NCBI GenBank assembly: GCA_040878115.1
Contig: JBBDMV010000168.1
Span: 1 to 46,567, forward strand
DNA length: 46,567 nt
Origin: JBBDMU01 sp040878115
GTDB taxonomy: Bacteria > Bacteroidota > Rhodothermia > Balneolales > Natronogracilivirgulaceae
Direction: 5' to 3'
Part shown: positions 18,046-24,521 of the stretch, piece after piece
Layout of the letters: each line of letters starts with the position of its first letter
How positions within the stretch are numbered: the stretch's first letter is position 1
Translations under genes and position numbers: made by a program
The notes under the pieces: generated by a model
Databases searched by the model: none
Told to the model about the DNA's origin: nothing
What the model saw: only the letters and a program-made list of their open reading frames with translations

Positions 18046-18078
18046 AGATTTGTCAACTTTTCAAAAGTTGACAAATCT
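18046..18078. repeat. REP-like palindrome, copy 1
   Basis: AGATTTGTCAACTTTT, one base (C), then its exact reverse complement. It directly abuts the left end of the decayed RAYT transposase. The copy at 24067-24099 is identical except for the central base. Confidence 0.8.
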
Positions 18079-18377
18079 TAGCACAGCAAATGCCCATCAA
18101 GTAACCAGCCATCAGTTTCGGAAGTTCTTTCAATCATATGCGATGGCGTTTAATAAACAACACGGCCGGATAGGAGGCTTATTTCAGACACCGTTTAAAA
18201 GGGCCTGGATAAATAAGGAAGAATATTTTCAAGCGCTTGTGTTTTATATTCATGCCAACCCGCAATCGCATGGTTTGATTCATCAAATGGTTTGGTGGTA
18301 GCGTTAATTTTAAAAAATATCATGAAGCTCACTATCAGGATCTATCAGAAAAAAATATTTTGCTTGAGGACGATTGA
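18079..18377 (+). pseudogene. Decayed REP-associated tyrosine transposase (RAYT, Y1_Tnp)
   Basis: The reading contains SHQFRKFFQSYAMAFNKQHGRIGGLFQTPFKR and EEYFQALVFYIHANPQSHGLIH, the hallmark second half of TnpA-REP (IS200/IS605-like Y1) transposases, with the Tyr of the SYA segment as likely nucleophile. The first frame stops at 18299-18301. A second frame (18303-18377) gives NFKKYHEAHYQDLSEKNILL, the family's usual C-terminal tail. About 40 residues between HGLIH and NFKKYH are deleted. The N-terminal half with the HUH motif is missing and replaced by a REP palindrome. It therefore cannot be active alone. Both sides carry REP-like palindromes, as expected for a former REPtron. Confidence 0.75.
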
Positions 18378-18382
18378 TATGA

Positions 18383-18415
18383 AGATTGGCCAATTTTTGA
18401 AAAGTTGGCCAATCT
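18383..18415. repeat. REP-like palindrome, copy 2 (variant)
   Basis: AGATTGGCCAATTTTT (18383-18398), one base, then AAAAGTTGGCCAATCT (18400-18415), pairing with one G-T wobble. It has the same length and ends as copy 1 but GGCCA replaces TGTCA, and sits six bases after the RAYT tail stop. The pair of palindromes brackets the transposase remnant. Confidence 0.75.
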
Positions 18416-18447
18416 GTGCAAATCTTTGCCTGTTGATTACATAACGT

Positions 18448-19722
18448 TTAGCTTAAGGAACCGTTCTTATTAACGGTTGAGGAATACAATATCTCGGCTC
18501 CCCTGCCTTGTGAGATTAAGGAGGAGTAGCTTTCCAGCTCTTGGTTTACTTTGGGGTCTGTTAAGTCGATCGTTTTTTTCTGTTCGGCAGCCATATAGGC
18601 CGCCTGGACCAATCGTGTAGTTTCCAGGCCATACTCCCAGTTTAGAAAGGCATCCTTACCTTCCAGAAAGGAATCAATGGCATCCTGGGTCTCATTTACA
18701 TATCCGTAAAGGTGGGCTTCATTGGGCTGTACAGCCAAAAGGCCACGCGAAGAGGTTGATTTCTCCAACGCGGTTTCAGCATCAGCGGCATCTGCGGATG
18801 CTTCATCTCCGATAAATATCTCAAGAGGGGAGATCAATGTATTGACTTCCATGGCGTAACCGGGGCCGAGGCCGTCCATCGAGAGGCGCAGCCCTTGCTT
18901 GTCGTACATCCACGAATCGGTAAACTGCCCTTTGACAAGCTGACCTGTTTCCGGATTTCTGAACGTTACAATGCCCGTTGCGAAATCTTCTGCCGGTGTT
19001 TCGGAATAGTCCACACCATGGGCTTTCTTAAGCTGTTCGCGGTACCTGGGTTGTCCCCACTTTAATAAGGAAGTATCGCACTGCATCGCTACCGGTTCAA
19101 GAAAAGTGGGCGATTTACCCGGAGGTGTAAGAATATGACGGCAGATAGCGATGCTGTGACAACCCATATCTGATAAAACCCCTCCCCCTTGCTGGGTGGG
19201 GTCCCAGAACCAGGGGCTGTGAGGTCCGGCATGCTCTTCAGTGCTTCGGGCTAACGTGATATTCCCCATAGCCTCCTGCTGCGGACGAAGTTGGGCCAGC
19301 GCATTGTTGACCACGTTCATATGAAGTTGATTCTCAAAATACGAAGTACGCAGGTCCGCATCACGTGCCAAATCAACCATTTTCTGCGACTCGGCAATCG
19401 TACGGCCCAAAGATTTTTCACAAATAACGCCTTTGAGAGAAGCACCTTCTTTCACCGCTTTGCAAATCTGCTCCATAATATCAATACGCGTGTAGTTGGG
19501 GGTAAAAATGGCCACTACATCACACTCCTTACACATTTCCGTAATAGAGCTATAGAGTTTGGGATCTCCCAGTTTATTTTCTTTCGCATATTTTGCAAGA
19601 TCTTTTGCACCGCCCCGGTCATAAATAGCAACAAGTTCACAATGTCGTACCTGTTTCATAGCGGATGCTAAGAATTGGGCGATAAACCCTGAACCTATGT
19701 AACCTAGCTTAATTGTTTCCAT
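18448..19722 (-). CDS. Cytoplasmic Gfo/Idh/MocA family oxidoreductase
   Basis: A 424-residue NAD(P)-dependent dehydrogenase-like protein without an export signal. It begins METIKLGYIGSGFIAQFLASA, a Rossmann motif GxGxxA. The segment where most members have EKP reads CEKSLGRTIAES, so Pro is replaced by Ser while the catalytic Lys is kept. The C-terminal alpha/beta domain carries PWFWDPTQQGGGVLSDMGCHSIAICRHIL, a metal-free substrate pocket typical of sugar-type members, with His after GC. Relatives of this type occur beside exported Gfo proteins in carbohydrate loci. It is separated from neighbours by repeats upstream and downstream and is probably monocistronic. Substrate unknown; an inositol or sugar acid is plausible. 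Confidence 0.87.
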   Translation of the reverse strand: METIKLGYIGSGFIAQFLASAMKQVRHCELVAIYDRGGAKDLAKYAKENKLGDPKLYSSITEMCKECDVVAIFTPNYTRIDIMEQICKAVKEGASLKGVICEKSLGRTIAESQKMVDLARDADLRTSYFENQLHMNVVNNALAQLRPQQEAMGNITLARSTEEHAGPHSPWFWDPTQQGGGVLSDMGCHSIAICRHILTPPGKSPTFLEPVAMQCDTSLLKWGQPRYREQLKKAHGVDYSETPAEDFATGIVTFRNPETGQLVKGQFTDSWMYDKQGLRLSMDGLGPGYAMEVNTLISPLEIFIGDEASADAADAETALEKSTSSRGLLAVQPNEAHLYGYVNETQDAIDSFLEGKDAFLNWEYGLETTRLVQAAYMAAEQKKTIDLTDPKVNQELESYSSLISQGRGAEILYSSTVNKNGSLS

Positions 19723-20045
19723 GTTATTGCAGAGATTTGTTGTTAATAATTGATAGCAACCCCTGTAATTGTTTCCTGATTGCTCTGTGGCTTCAGGTAC
19801 TATTCAAGGATTTATAGAAGATGCGGAACCATAAAATTTCTCTAACCAAAGAACAGCCTATAGATAGCAAAAATAACAGAGAAATGTAAGACTAGAATCT
19901 TCTTTAAGCTGCCAGTGACAGGATCTTTGCTGGGTTATCTCACTATCCAAGGGCGTCCCGCCCGATGGCTTATCCAGCCGGGGCAGACTTTTGAAGTTTA
20001 AAGTTGTTTATGGGAGTGTTCAGGTTTCATGAGTTCTATAGCGCT
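19723..20045. other. Intergenic region, left part
   Basis: About 320 bases upstream of the Gfo/Idh/MocA gene. The minus strand carries an exact TATTTTTG (19868-19875), a possible -7 box about 145 bases before the start, without a visible -33 partner. No ORF or RNA was recognised. Confidence 0.3.
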
Positions 20046-20170
20046 TTACTTTTGCCTTGATGCAAAAGTAACAAAAAATCAAGGCCAATTTTAACTCGCA
20101 CCCACCGGCGTTAGGGTTAAAATATTCAATTCAAATCCTCTGGCGCCGGCGCTCAGACAGAAAATTGGCC
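20046..20170. repeat. Nested inverted-repeat element, about 125 bp
   Basis: TTACTTTTGC (20046-20055) pairs with GCAAAAGTAA (20062-20071). The loop sequence CCTTGAT (20055-20061) also matches ATCAAGG (20078-20084), so two alternative stems compete. A third perfect pair, GGCCAATTTT (20083-20092) with AAAATTGGCC (20161-20170), closes the right part around a GC-rich core. Sequences of the type CTTTTGCCTTGATGCAAAAG are, from memory, a common dispersed intergenic repeat in Bacteroidota. No ORF lies within it. Confidence 0.6.
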
Positions 20171-20361
20171 GGGAGTTACTTTAATCTTACATAAGCATCG
20201 CCGGAGGCTATATCAAAAGGCCTGATTAATTCCTGTTTATTTAGTCACCAGAAAAGCTTAAAAATATACTGGGTAACTTATCACTATTAAGACCCTACGC
20301 TTCCGCCGGAATGGCGCTGGTGGAGTATGATAGGGCTGAGGCTGATCCCTGATAGTTAGCC

Positions 20362-20907
20362 TTACCGGTCTGCGAGCTCCTGCAATATGGGTTTTAATGT
20401 TTTACTGGATACCGCTCCCGAAGCAACATACTCGATCTCCCTTTCCTTATTGATGACAAAAGTGGTAGGAATTCCCGGAAAAGGACCATAGCCCCTATTT
20501 ATCTTGCCATCATCCACAACAAGCGGGTAGTTAATATTATACTCTTCGGCAAACGGGCGAACAACGTGCCATCCGTCTTCATCTATAGATACCCCGAGAA
20601 ATATTACTCCATCGTCTCTCATTTCATCCTGTATTTCTATGAAGTCGGGGATCTCTTTTCGGCAGGGCATGCACCAAGTGGCCCAGATATTAAGTACGAC
20701 AACCTCCCCTTCATGGTCAGAAAGCCTAAAAGCTGAACCATCCATGGTTGTCATTCTAAAGTCAGGTGCTGTGATGAAATGTTCGGGGACATTCGATTTA
20801 GTGCCATCCGGACCGGTCCCGCCACCGCTTTGGAGTGTGGTGCAGGATATTGTTAAAAACAGAGCGCCCACACCAAGTAAAGCTTTATCGATAGTGAAAT
20901 ATTTCAT
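20362..20907 (-). CDS. TlpA-like thiol-disulfide reductase lipoprotein
   Basis: A 181-residue thioredoxin-fold protein with a lipoprotein signal (lipobox LTISC, Cys 22). The AhpC/TSA-Redoxin-type core opens with APDFRMTTMDGSAFRLSDHEG, then WATWCMPCRKEIPDF with the active-site pair C79/C82. The cis-Pro loop is FPGIPTTFVINKE near residue 150. TlpA and ResA proteins reduce disulfides in the envelope, notably in apocytochrome c maturation. A c-type cytochrome protein is encoded at 24522-26966, but no operon link is visible, so a direct role there is only possible. It is monocistronic and divergent from the acidic lipoprotein gene. Confidence 0.9.
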   Translation of the reverse strand: MKYFTIDKALLGVGALFLTISCTTLQSGGGTGPDGTKSNVPEHFITAPDFRMTTMDGSAFRLSDHEGEVVVLNIWATWCMPCRKEIPDFIEIQDEMRDDGVIFLGVSIDEDGWHVVRPFAEEYNINYPLVVDDGKINRGYGPFPGIPTTFVINKEREIEYVASGAVSSKTLKPILQELADR

Positions 20908-21053
20908 ATTTGTTTTAAAGTGGCGTAACTACATGCAGATGATAAGACCACTGCTCCCTGATCCTTGTTTTTTTAGGGTTTTCGCATAACTTTTAAATAA
21001 AAATTATGCCATTTAAAATTAAAAATCATTAAGTTTATCACCCAAAACGCTGG

Positions 21054-21088
21054 ATTTTCAGATTTATGTAACATTTAAATCTGAAAAT
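21054..21088. repeat. Perfect 12-bp inverted repeat between divergent genes
   Basis: ATTTTCAGATTT (21054-21065) and AAATCTGAAAAT (21077-21088) with an 11-base spacer lie in the shared promoter region of the TlpA-like and acidic-lipoprotein genes. It could be an operator or a leftover palindromic repeat. No third copy was noticed. Confidence 0.45.
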
Positions 21089-21185
21089 TTAGCAACGCCT
21101 GCGAGGTCATATTTTTATGGCAAAAATTACCATCGGCGTTCCATAAAGCTGCAAAAAACTAACTCTGAACTAACCACCCCTACCC

Positions 21186-22280
21186 ATGAAAAACTATAAT
21201 TTACTACTTTATTTGACAATGATAATCCTGTTCACTTTATCCTGTGATGACAGCGTGATAGGACCTGGACACGAACAGGAACCAGAAGAAACTACAGTGG
21301 AAGAGGATATTGAAAATATTGAAAGCTCCATGGGCGAATCGCTTGATTTAATGAGCGAGCTGACCAATGGTCCATTCATTAGCACCTTAACAACATTTCT
21401 GGATGCTCAGGGTGACGAGTTTAGTGCTGAGGTATGGGCTTTAGAAAAATTGGTAGAATTAGGAGACGTATTCAATATTGAATTTACAGAAGAGTATCCA
21501 CGCTTTGACACTGAGGCCAATAAAGGTATCTATGACTGGGACAGTGAAATGGAAACCTGGAATGAAGAAGGGCCCTCCGATGACTTCATCCTAAGATTCC
21601 CTTCATCAGAAGACAGCCAGGAGAATGATATGGTTTTAACCGTCAGCGAATACGCCGATGTTTTAACTAATGTAGATGGAGAACAAATATACCTGCCAGG
21701 CAGGTTACAGGCAGAGCTGGAACAAGACGAAGAAGTTACTTTTAGTCTTAACCTGAAGGAAGCTCAATATGCCGATGACAACGATGAACCATTCCTCCCT
21801 ACCGTTCTGGACCTGGAAGTTAACACGTCTCCTTATACTTTTTCCTGGCAGCTTGACAGAAGTTCCGATACGGCCTTCTCTACATCATTTTACATATCCA
21901 ATGAAAACACTTTGGCCCTTGGCGTTGAACTTGACCTGGAAGTTGCCCATAGCGACTACAGTGAACTCGATGAAGGTGATATCAAAAACCTCTCTGGTAA
22001 GCTGAAAATGACCGAAGATATTTCTATAAACTTTGAAGTGGGCGATATGACGTCAATGGATGATGTATCTTTTACAAACCCATTAAATGCATTCGTCGAT
22101 CTGGAATTGTTCTACAAAGATGACAAAGTCGGTGATATTGAATTTTCAGAGGAAAGTGAACTGATGATTATTTATCAGGATGAATCATCAGAACCACTGG
22201 ATCAGCATTATGGAGACCTTCTGGATAATCTGCAAGAAATACTCGCCTATTTCTATTCTCCGGAAGATGATGATTTATAG
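21186..22280 (+). CDS. Acidic lipoprotein of unknown function
   Basis: I do not recognise this protein. It has 364 residues and starts with a lipoprotein signal (MKNYNLLLYLTMIILFTLSC, Cys 20). The mature part is extremely rich in Asp and Glu, without strong hydrophobic segments, and alternates polar strands after about residue 100 (for example IYLPGRLQAELEQDEEVTFSL and ISINFEVGD). This suggests a beta-rich envelope-anchored protein. The acid bias fits a salt-tolerant host. A strong terminator follows, and the next gene converges. A divergent promoter region is shared with the TlpA-like gene. Confidence 0.75.
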   Translation: MKNYNLLLYLTMIILFTLSCDDSVIGPGHEQEPEETTVEEDIENIESSMGESLDLMSELTNGPFISTLTTFLDAQGDEFSAEVWALEKLVELGDVFNIEFTEEYPRFDTEANKGIYDWDSEMETWNEEGPSDDFILRFPSSEDSQENDMVLTVSEYADVLTNVDGEQIYLPGRLQAELEQDEEVTFSLNLKEAQYADDNDEPFLPTVLDLEVNTSPYTFSWQLDRSSDTAFSTSFYISNENTLALGVELDLEVAHSDYSELDEGDIKNLSGKLKMTEDISINFEVGDMTSMDDVSFTNPLNAFVDLELFYKDDKVGDIEFSEESELMIIYQDESSEPLDQHYGDLLDNLQEILAYFYSPEDDDL

Positions 22281-22321
22281 AGGGAGTCTTCTTGTCCCCT
22301 CGCAAAAATGCTTTTTTTACT

Positions 22322-22361
22322 CCCGAATACTTCATCCATATTGAAGTATTCGGGGGTTTTT
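22322..22361 (+). terminator. Rho-independent terminator after the acidic lipoprotein gene
   Basis: CCCGAATACTTCA (22322-22334) pairs exactly with TGAAGTATTCGGG (22342-22354), a 7-base loop, then GGTTTTT. It stands about 40 bases after the stop. Confidence 0.9.
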
Positions 22362-22410
22362 GAACGTCCCTTATTATTAAAAACTCTCTTGTCAGATACA
22401 TAAAACATAA

Positions 22411-22443
22411 AAAAACCCGTGTTGCAATAACACAGGTTTTTTT
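22411..22443 (-). terminator. Terminator downstream of the Gfo/Idh/MocA gene at 22485
   Basis: On the minus strand AACACAGG is preceded by poly-A and the complementary ACCCGTGTT arm is followed by a run of Ts, with a 5-base loop and one mismatch. T/A runs on both sides allow use in both directions. It lies about 40 bases past the Gfo stop. Confidence 0.8.
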
Positions 22444-22484
22444 ATGAAAAGATGCAGGCGGTTGAACTATTTCAACCCAAACGG

Positions 22485-23819
22485 CTATAATACCCTTTTC
22501 CCTGAACCTGGAATTGGATGAGGATAATTCCCATCTTCGCCCGGAACTTTGTCCGGTGTCGAACCAAATGTTATATTATCAGGGACCAGGTTGAGATCAG
22601 AGTTAAAAGCATCATCCCACTCTATAACCTCACCGGAATGAGCAGCCATACGGCCCATAATGCTGGTCATATTACTTTCGGATGCCCACTTGATATCATT
22701 TACAGGATTACCGCTTCGAATGGCTGCAAAGAATTCTTCATGTTCTGTTTGATATGGGTTGGGGTCATTAGTATCCTGATGGCTCCAAAGCGAACGACCT
22801 GATATATCTATTATGTCAGCGTCTCTATAGGCAGGAACATCAGCAGTTCCTTTTGTACCTTGGAAATAAATCCCTCTGCCGAAGTAGGAGCCTTCAATAA
22901 GGCGGGTCCTGCTATGCAATCTGGTTCCATCCGGATATTCATACTCAATATCATAGGTATCAAAAATATCACCATGCTCGGGCCCTCTCATAACTACACG
23001 GCCGCCGGTCCCATTCGCGCGGACCGGATGAGCACCTTTAGCCCAGTGGGCGATATCCTCCATATGTATCGTCAATCCCGCAGGCCCACCAGCCCAAAGC
23101 CAGTTAAAATGGCGCCAGTTCCTCAACTGATATTCCATTTCCGTTTGCCCGGACTGACGGGGAATTAGCGTGACCCCACCGATCAAGTAGTCGCATCGGA
23201 TGGACGTTAAATCACCAATAGCACCCGCATGGAGATGTTCAACGAGTCTCCGGTAACGCACAGCATAACGATTTTGAAGACCTACCATGGCACTCAGGCC
23301 TTTTTCTTCCGCCAGCTTCCCGGCAGCCACTATCCTACGATTCCCAACAGCATCTGATGATAAAGGCTTTTCCAGAAAGACATGTTTGCCGGCTTTAACA
23401 GCAGTCTCGAAATGCAGCGGCCTGAAAGCGGGAGAAGTCACTAAAAAAACAACATCGGCAAGTTCAATGGCCTTTTTATAAGCATCTAATCCAACAAACT
23501 TATGCTCTTCAGGAACTTTTATACGTTCTTTTATATTGTCTATCCTCGTAAGGCCTTCATAAGACTTGTCAAGCTGGTCCCTGAATATATCAGCCATGGC
23601 TACAAGCTCTATTGATCCATCTGCTTGCATGGCATCCCGGACCGATCCGGTACCACGACCACCACATCCAATTAGCGCAACCTTTAAAGTATCACTTCCC
23701 GCAACATAAGCGCTTGCTCCGACCGGCAAGATCATCCCGCCAACTAAAGCAGTGGAACTACCAATAAATTTACGACGGGTAATCCCATTATTTTCTTTTT
23801 TAGAATTTTCAGAATTCAT
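22485..23819 (-). CDS. Tat-exported Gfo/Idh/MocA family oxidoreductase (paralogue)
   Basis: A 444-residue protein with twin-arginine signal (TRRKFIGS near residue 14) and the same architecture as the product of 14696-16054: VALIGCGGRGTG at about 49, the EKP motif in VFLEKPLSSDA near 153, and EMEYQLRNWRHFNWLWAGG. Extended stretches are shared (for example PEEHKFVGLDAYKKAIELADVV against PEEHRFVGFDAYKKAIALADVV). The His-rich catalytic region differs: GLTIHMEDIAHW here versus VEQHIHQLDVANW there. The two therefore arose by duplication and may differ in substrate. It is flanked by terminators or palindromes and looks monocistronic. An exported sugar or glycoside dehydrogenase role is inferred from family. 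Confidence 0.9.
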   Translation of the reverse strand: MNSENSKKENNGITRRKFIGSSTALVGGMILPVGASAYVAGSDTLKVALIGCGGRGTGSVRDAMQADGSIELVAMADIFRDQLDKSYEGLTRIDNIKERIKVPEEHKFVGLDAYKKAIELADVVFLVTSPAFRPLHFETAVKAGKHVFLEKPLSSDAVGNRRIVAAGKLAEEKGLSAMVGLQNRYAVRYRRLVEHLHAGAIGDLTSIRCDYLIGGVTLIPRQSGQTEMEYQLRNWRHFNWLWAGGPAGLTIHMEDIAHWAKGAHPVRANGTGGRVVMRGPEHGDIFDTYDIEYEYPDGTRLHSRTRLIEGSYFGRGIYFQGTKGTADVPAYRDADIIDISGRSLWSHQDTNDPNPYQTEHEEFFAAIRSGNPVNDIKWASESNMTSIMGRMAAHSGEVIEWDDAFNSDLNLVPDNITFGSTPDKVPGEDGNYPHPIPGSGKRVL

Positions 23820-24066
23820 ATCTATAATTATAATGTTAAAGCTTTGGTGATTTCTTATTCTGCTATAAATGTTTAATTTATTTTAAATAAAAAACATGCC
23901 AATAGAAAATTTTAATCCTACTGATCTTGTAACACTGATTGGTCGGTTTGCCCCTGGTAGTAACATATAAAGACATTCATAGCAACAGAGATAGGAAGCA
24001 AATCAAAGGCTGTTGAATCGTAATACCATTCAACAGCTACTCAAGAAGGCTGGCCCGAGAAACTAT
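23820..24066. other. Intergenic region upstream of the Gfo/Idh/MocA gene
   Basis: About 250 bases, AT-rich near the start codon. It holds a perfect 10-bp inverted repeat (GCTGTTGAAT 24009-24018, ATTCAACAGC 24028-24037, 9-base loop) without a T run. No promoter pair or ORF could be supported. Confidence 0.35.
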
Positions 24067-24099
24067 AGATTTGTCAACTTTTTAAAAGTTGACAAATCT
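24067..24099. repeat. REP-like palindrome, copy 3 (solitary)
   Basis: AGATTTGTCAACTTTT, one base (T), then its exact reverse complement. It differs from copy 1 at 18046-18078 only in the central base. It stands alone, about 6 kb from the RAYT remnant, as dispersed REP copies do. Confidence 0.8.
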
Positions 24100-24142
24100 T
24101 GATCTTATTATATCCCGCTTATCGAAATCGTTCTGACCACTG

Positions 24143-24277
24143 TTAGACGGTGGTCTTTTCATTCATCGCGTCTTTACCTTGCCGAAGGTAGGGCAATACG
24201 TTTTCTTTCAACCATTGAGGTTTGTTGATGATGAGATAAAGTCCGGTTAAGAGGAGAATTCTTCTTAGAAGTTTCAT
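24143..24277 (-). CDS. Candidate small protein, 44 aa
   Basis: A short reading frame from ATG (24277) to TAA (24143). It encodes MKLLRRILLLTGLYLIINKP, a basic start plus one hydrophobic helix, then a polar tail QWLKENVLPYLRQGKDAMNE. This looks like a small membrane-associated protein. A hairpin (GACCAC ... GTGGTC, 24135-24155) overlaps the stop codon. There is no clear ribosome site and no known homologue comes to mind, so confidence is modest. Confidence 0.4.
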   Translation of the reverse strand: MKLLRRILLLTGLYLIINKPQWLKENVLPYLRQGKDAMNEKTTV

Positions 24278-24454
24278 AATAGTGGATTTATGAGATTAAT
24301 AATGCCCATGGTGGCCTCTTATGTAATCACTTACCATTCTTTTACAAGATTACCCACAAAGCCACCGGGTTATACGCTAACTGCTCGATTAGGATAACGA
24401 ACCCGCAGCATGTATTTATTTACCCATAACAAATCCTCACATTAGGGTATACGG

Positions 24455-24490
24455 AAAAAGCCTGTTGATATAGATCAACAGGCTTTTTAA
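24455..24490 (-). terminator. Bidirectional terminator after the PVC-type dehydrogenase operon
   Basis: AAAAAGCCTGTTGAT (24455-24469) and its exact complement (24474-24488) with a 4-base loop, with A and T runs at the two ends. It lies about 35 bases past the stop of the minus-strand gene and probably ends the DUF1080-RidA-dehydrogenase transcript. Confidence 0.9.
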
Positions 24491-24521
24491 TTCCTATCCA
24501 ATTAATATTTTAAGCCTTTTA

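Noticed and set aside
18046..24099. CRISPR array from the repeated palindromes
   Set aside because: Copies are not regularly spaced, are palindromic and flank a transposase remnant; no cas genes are present.
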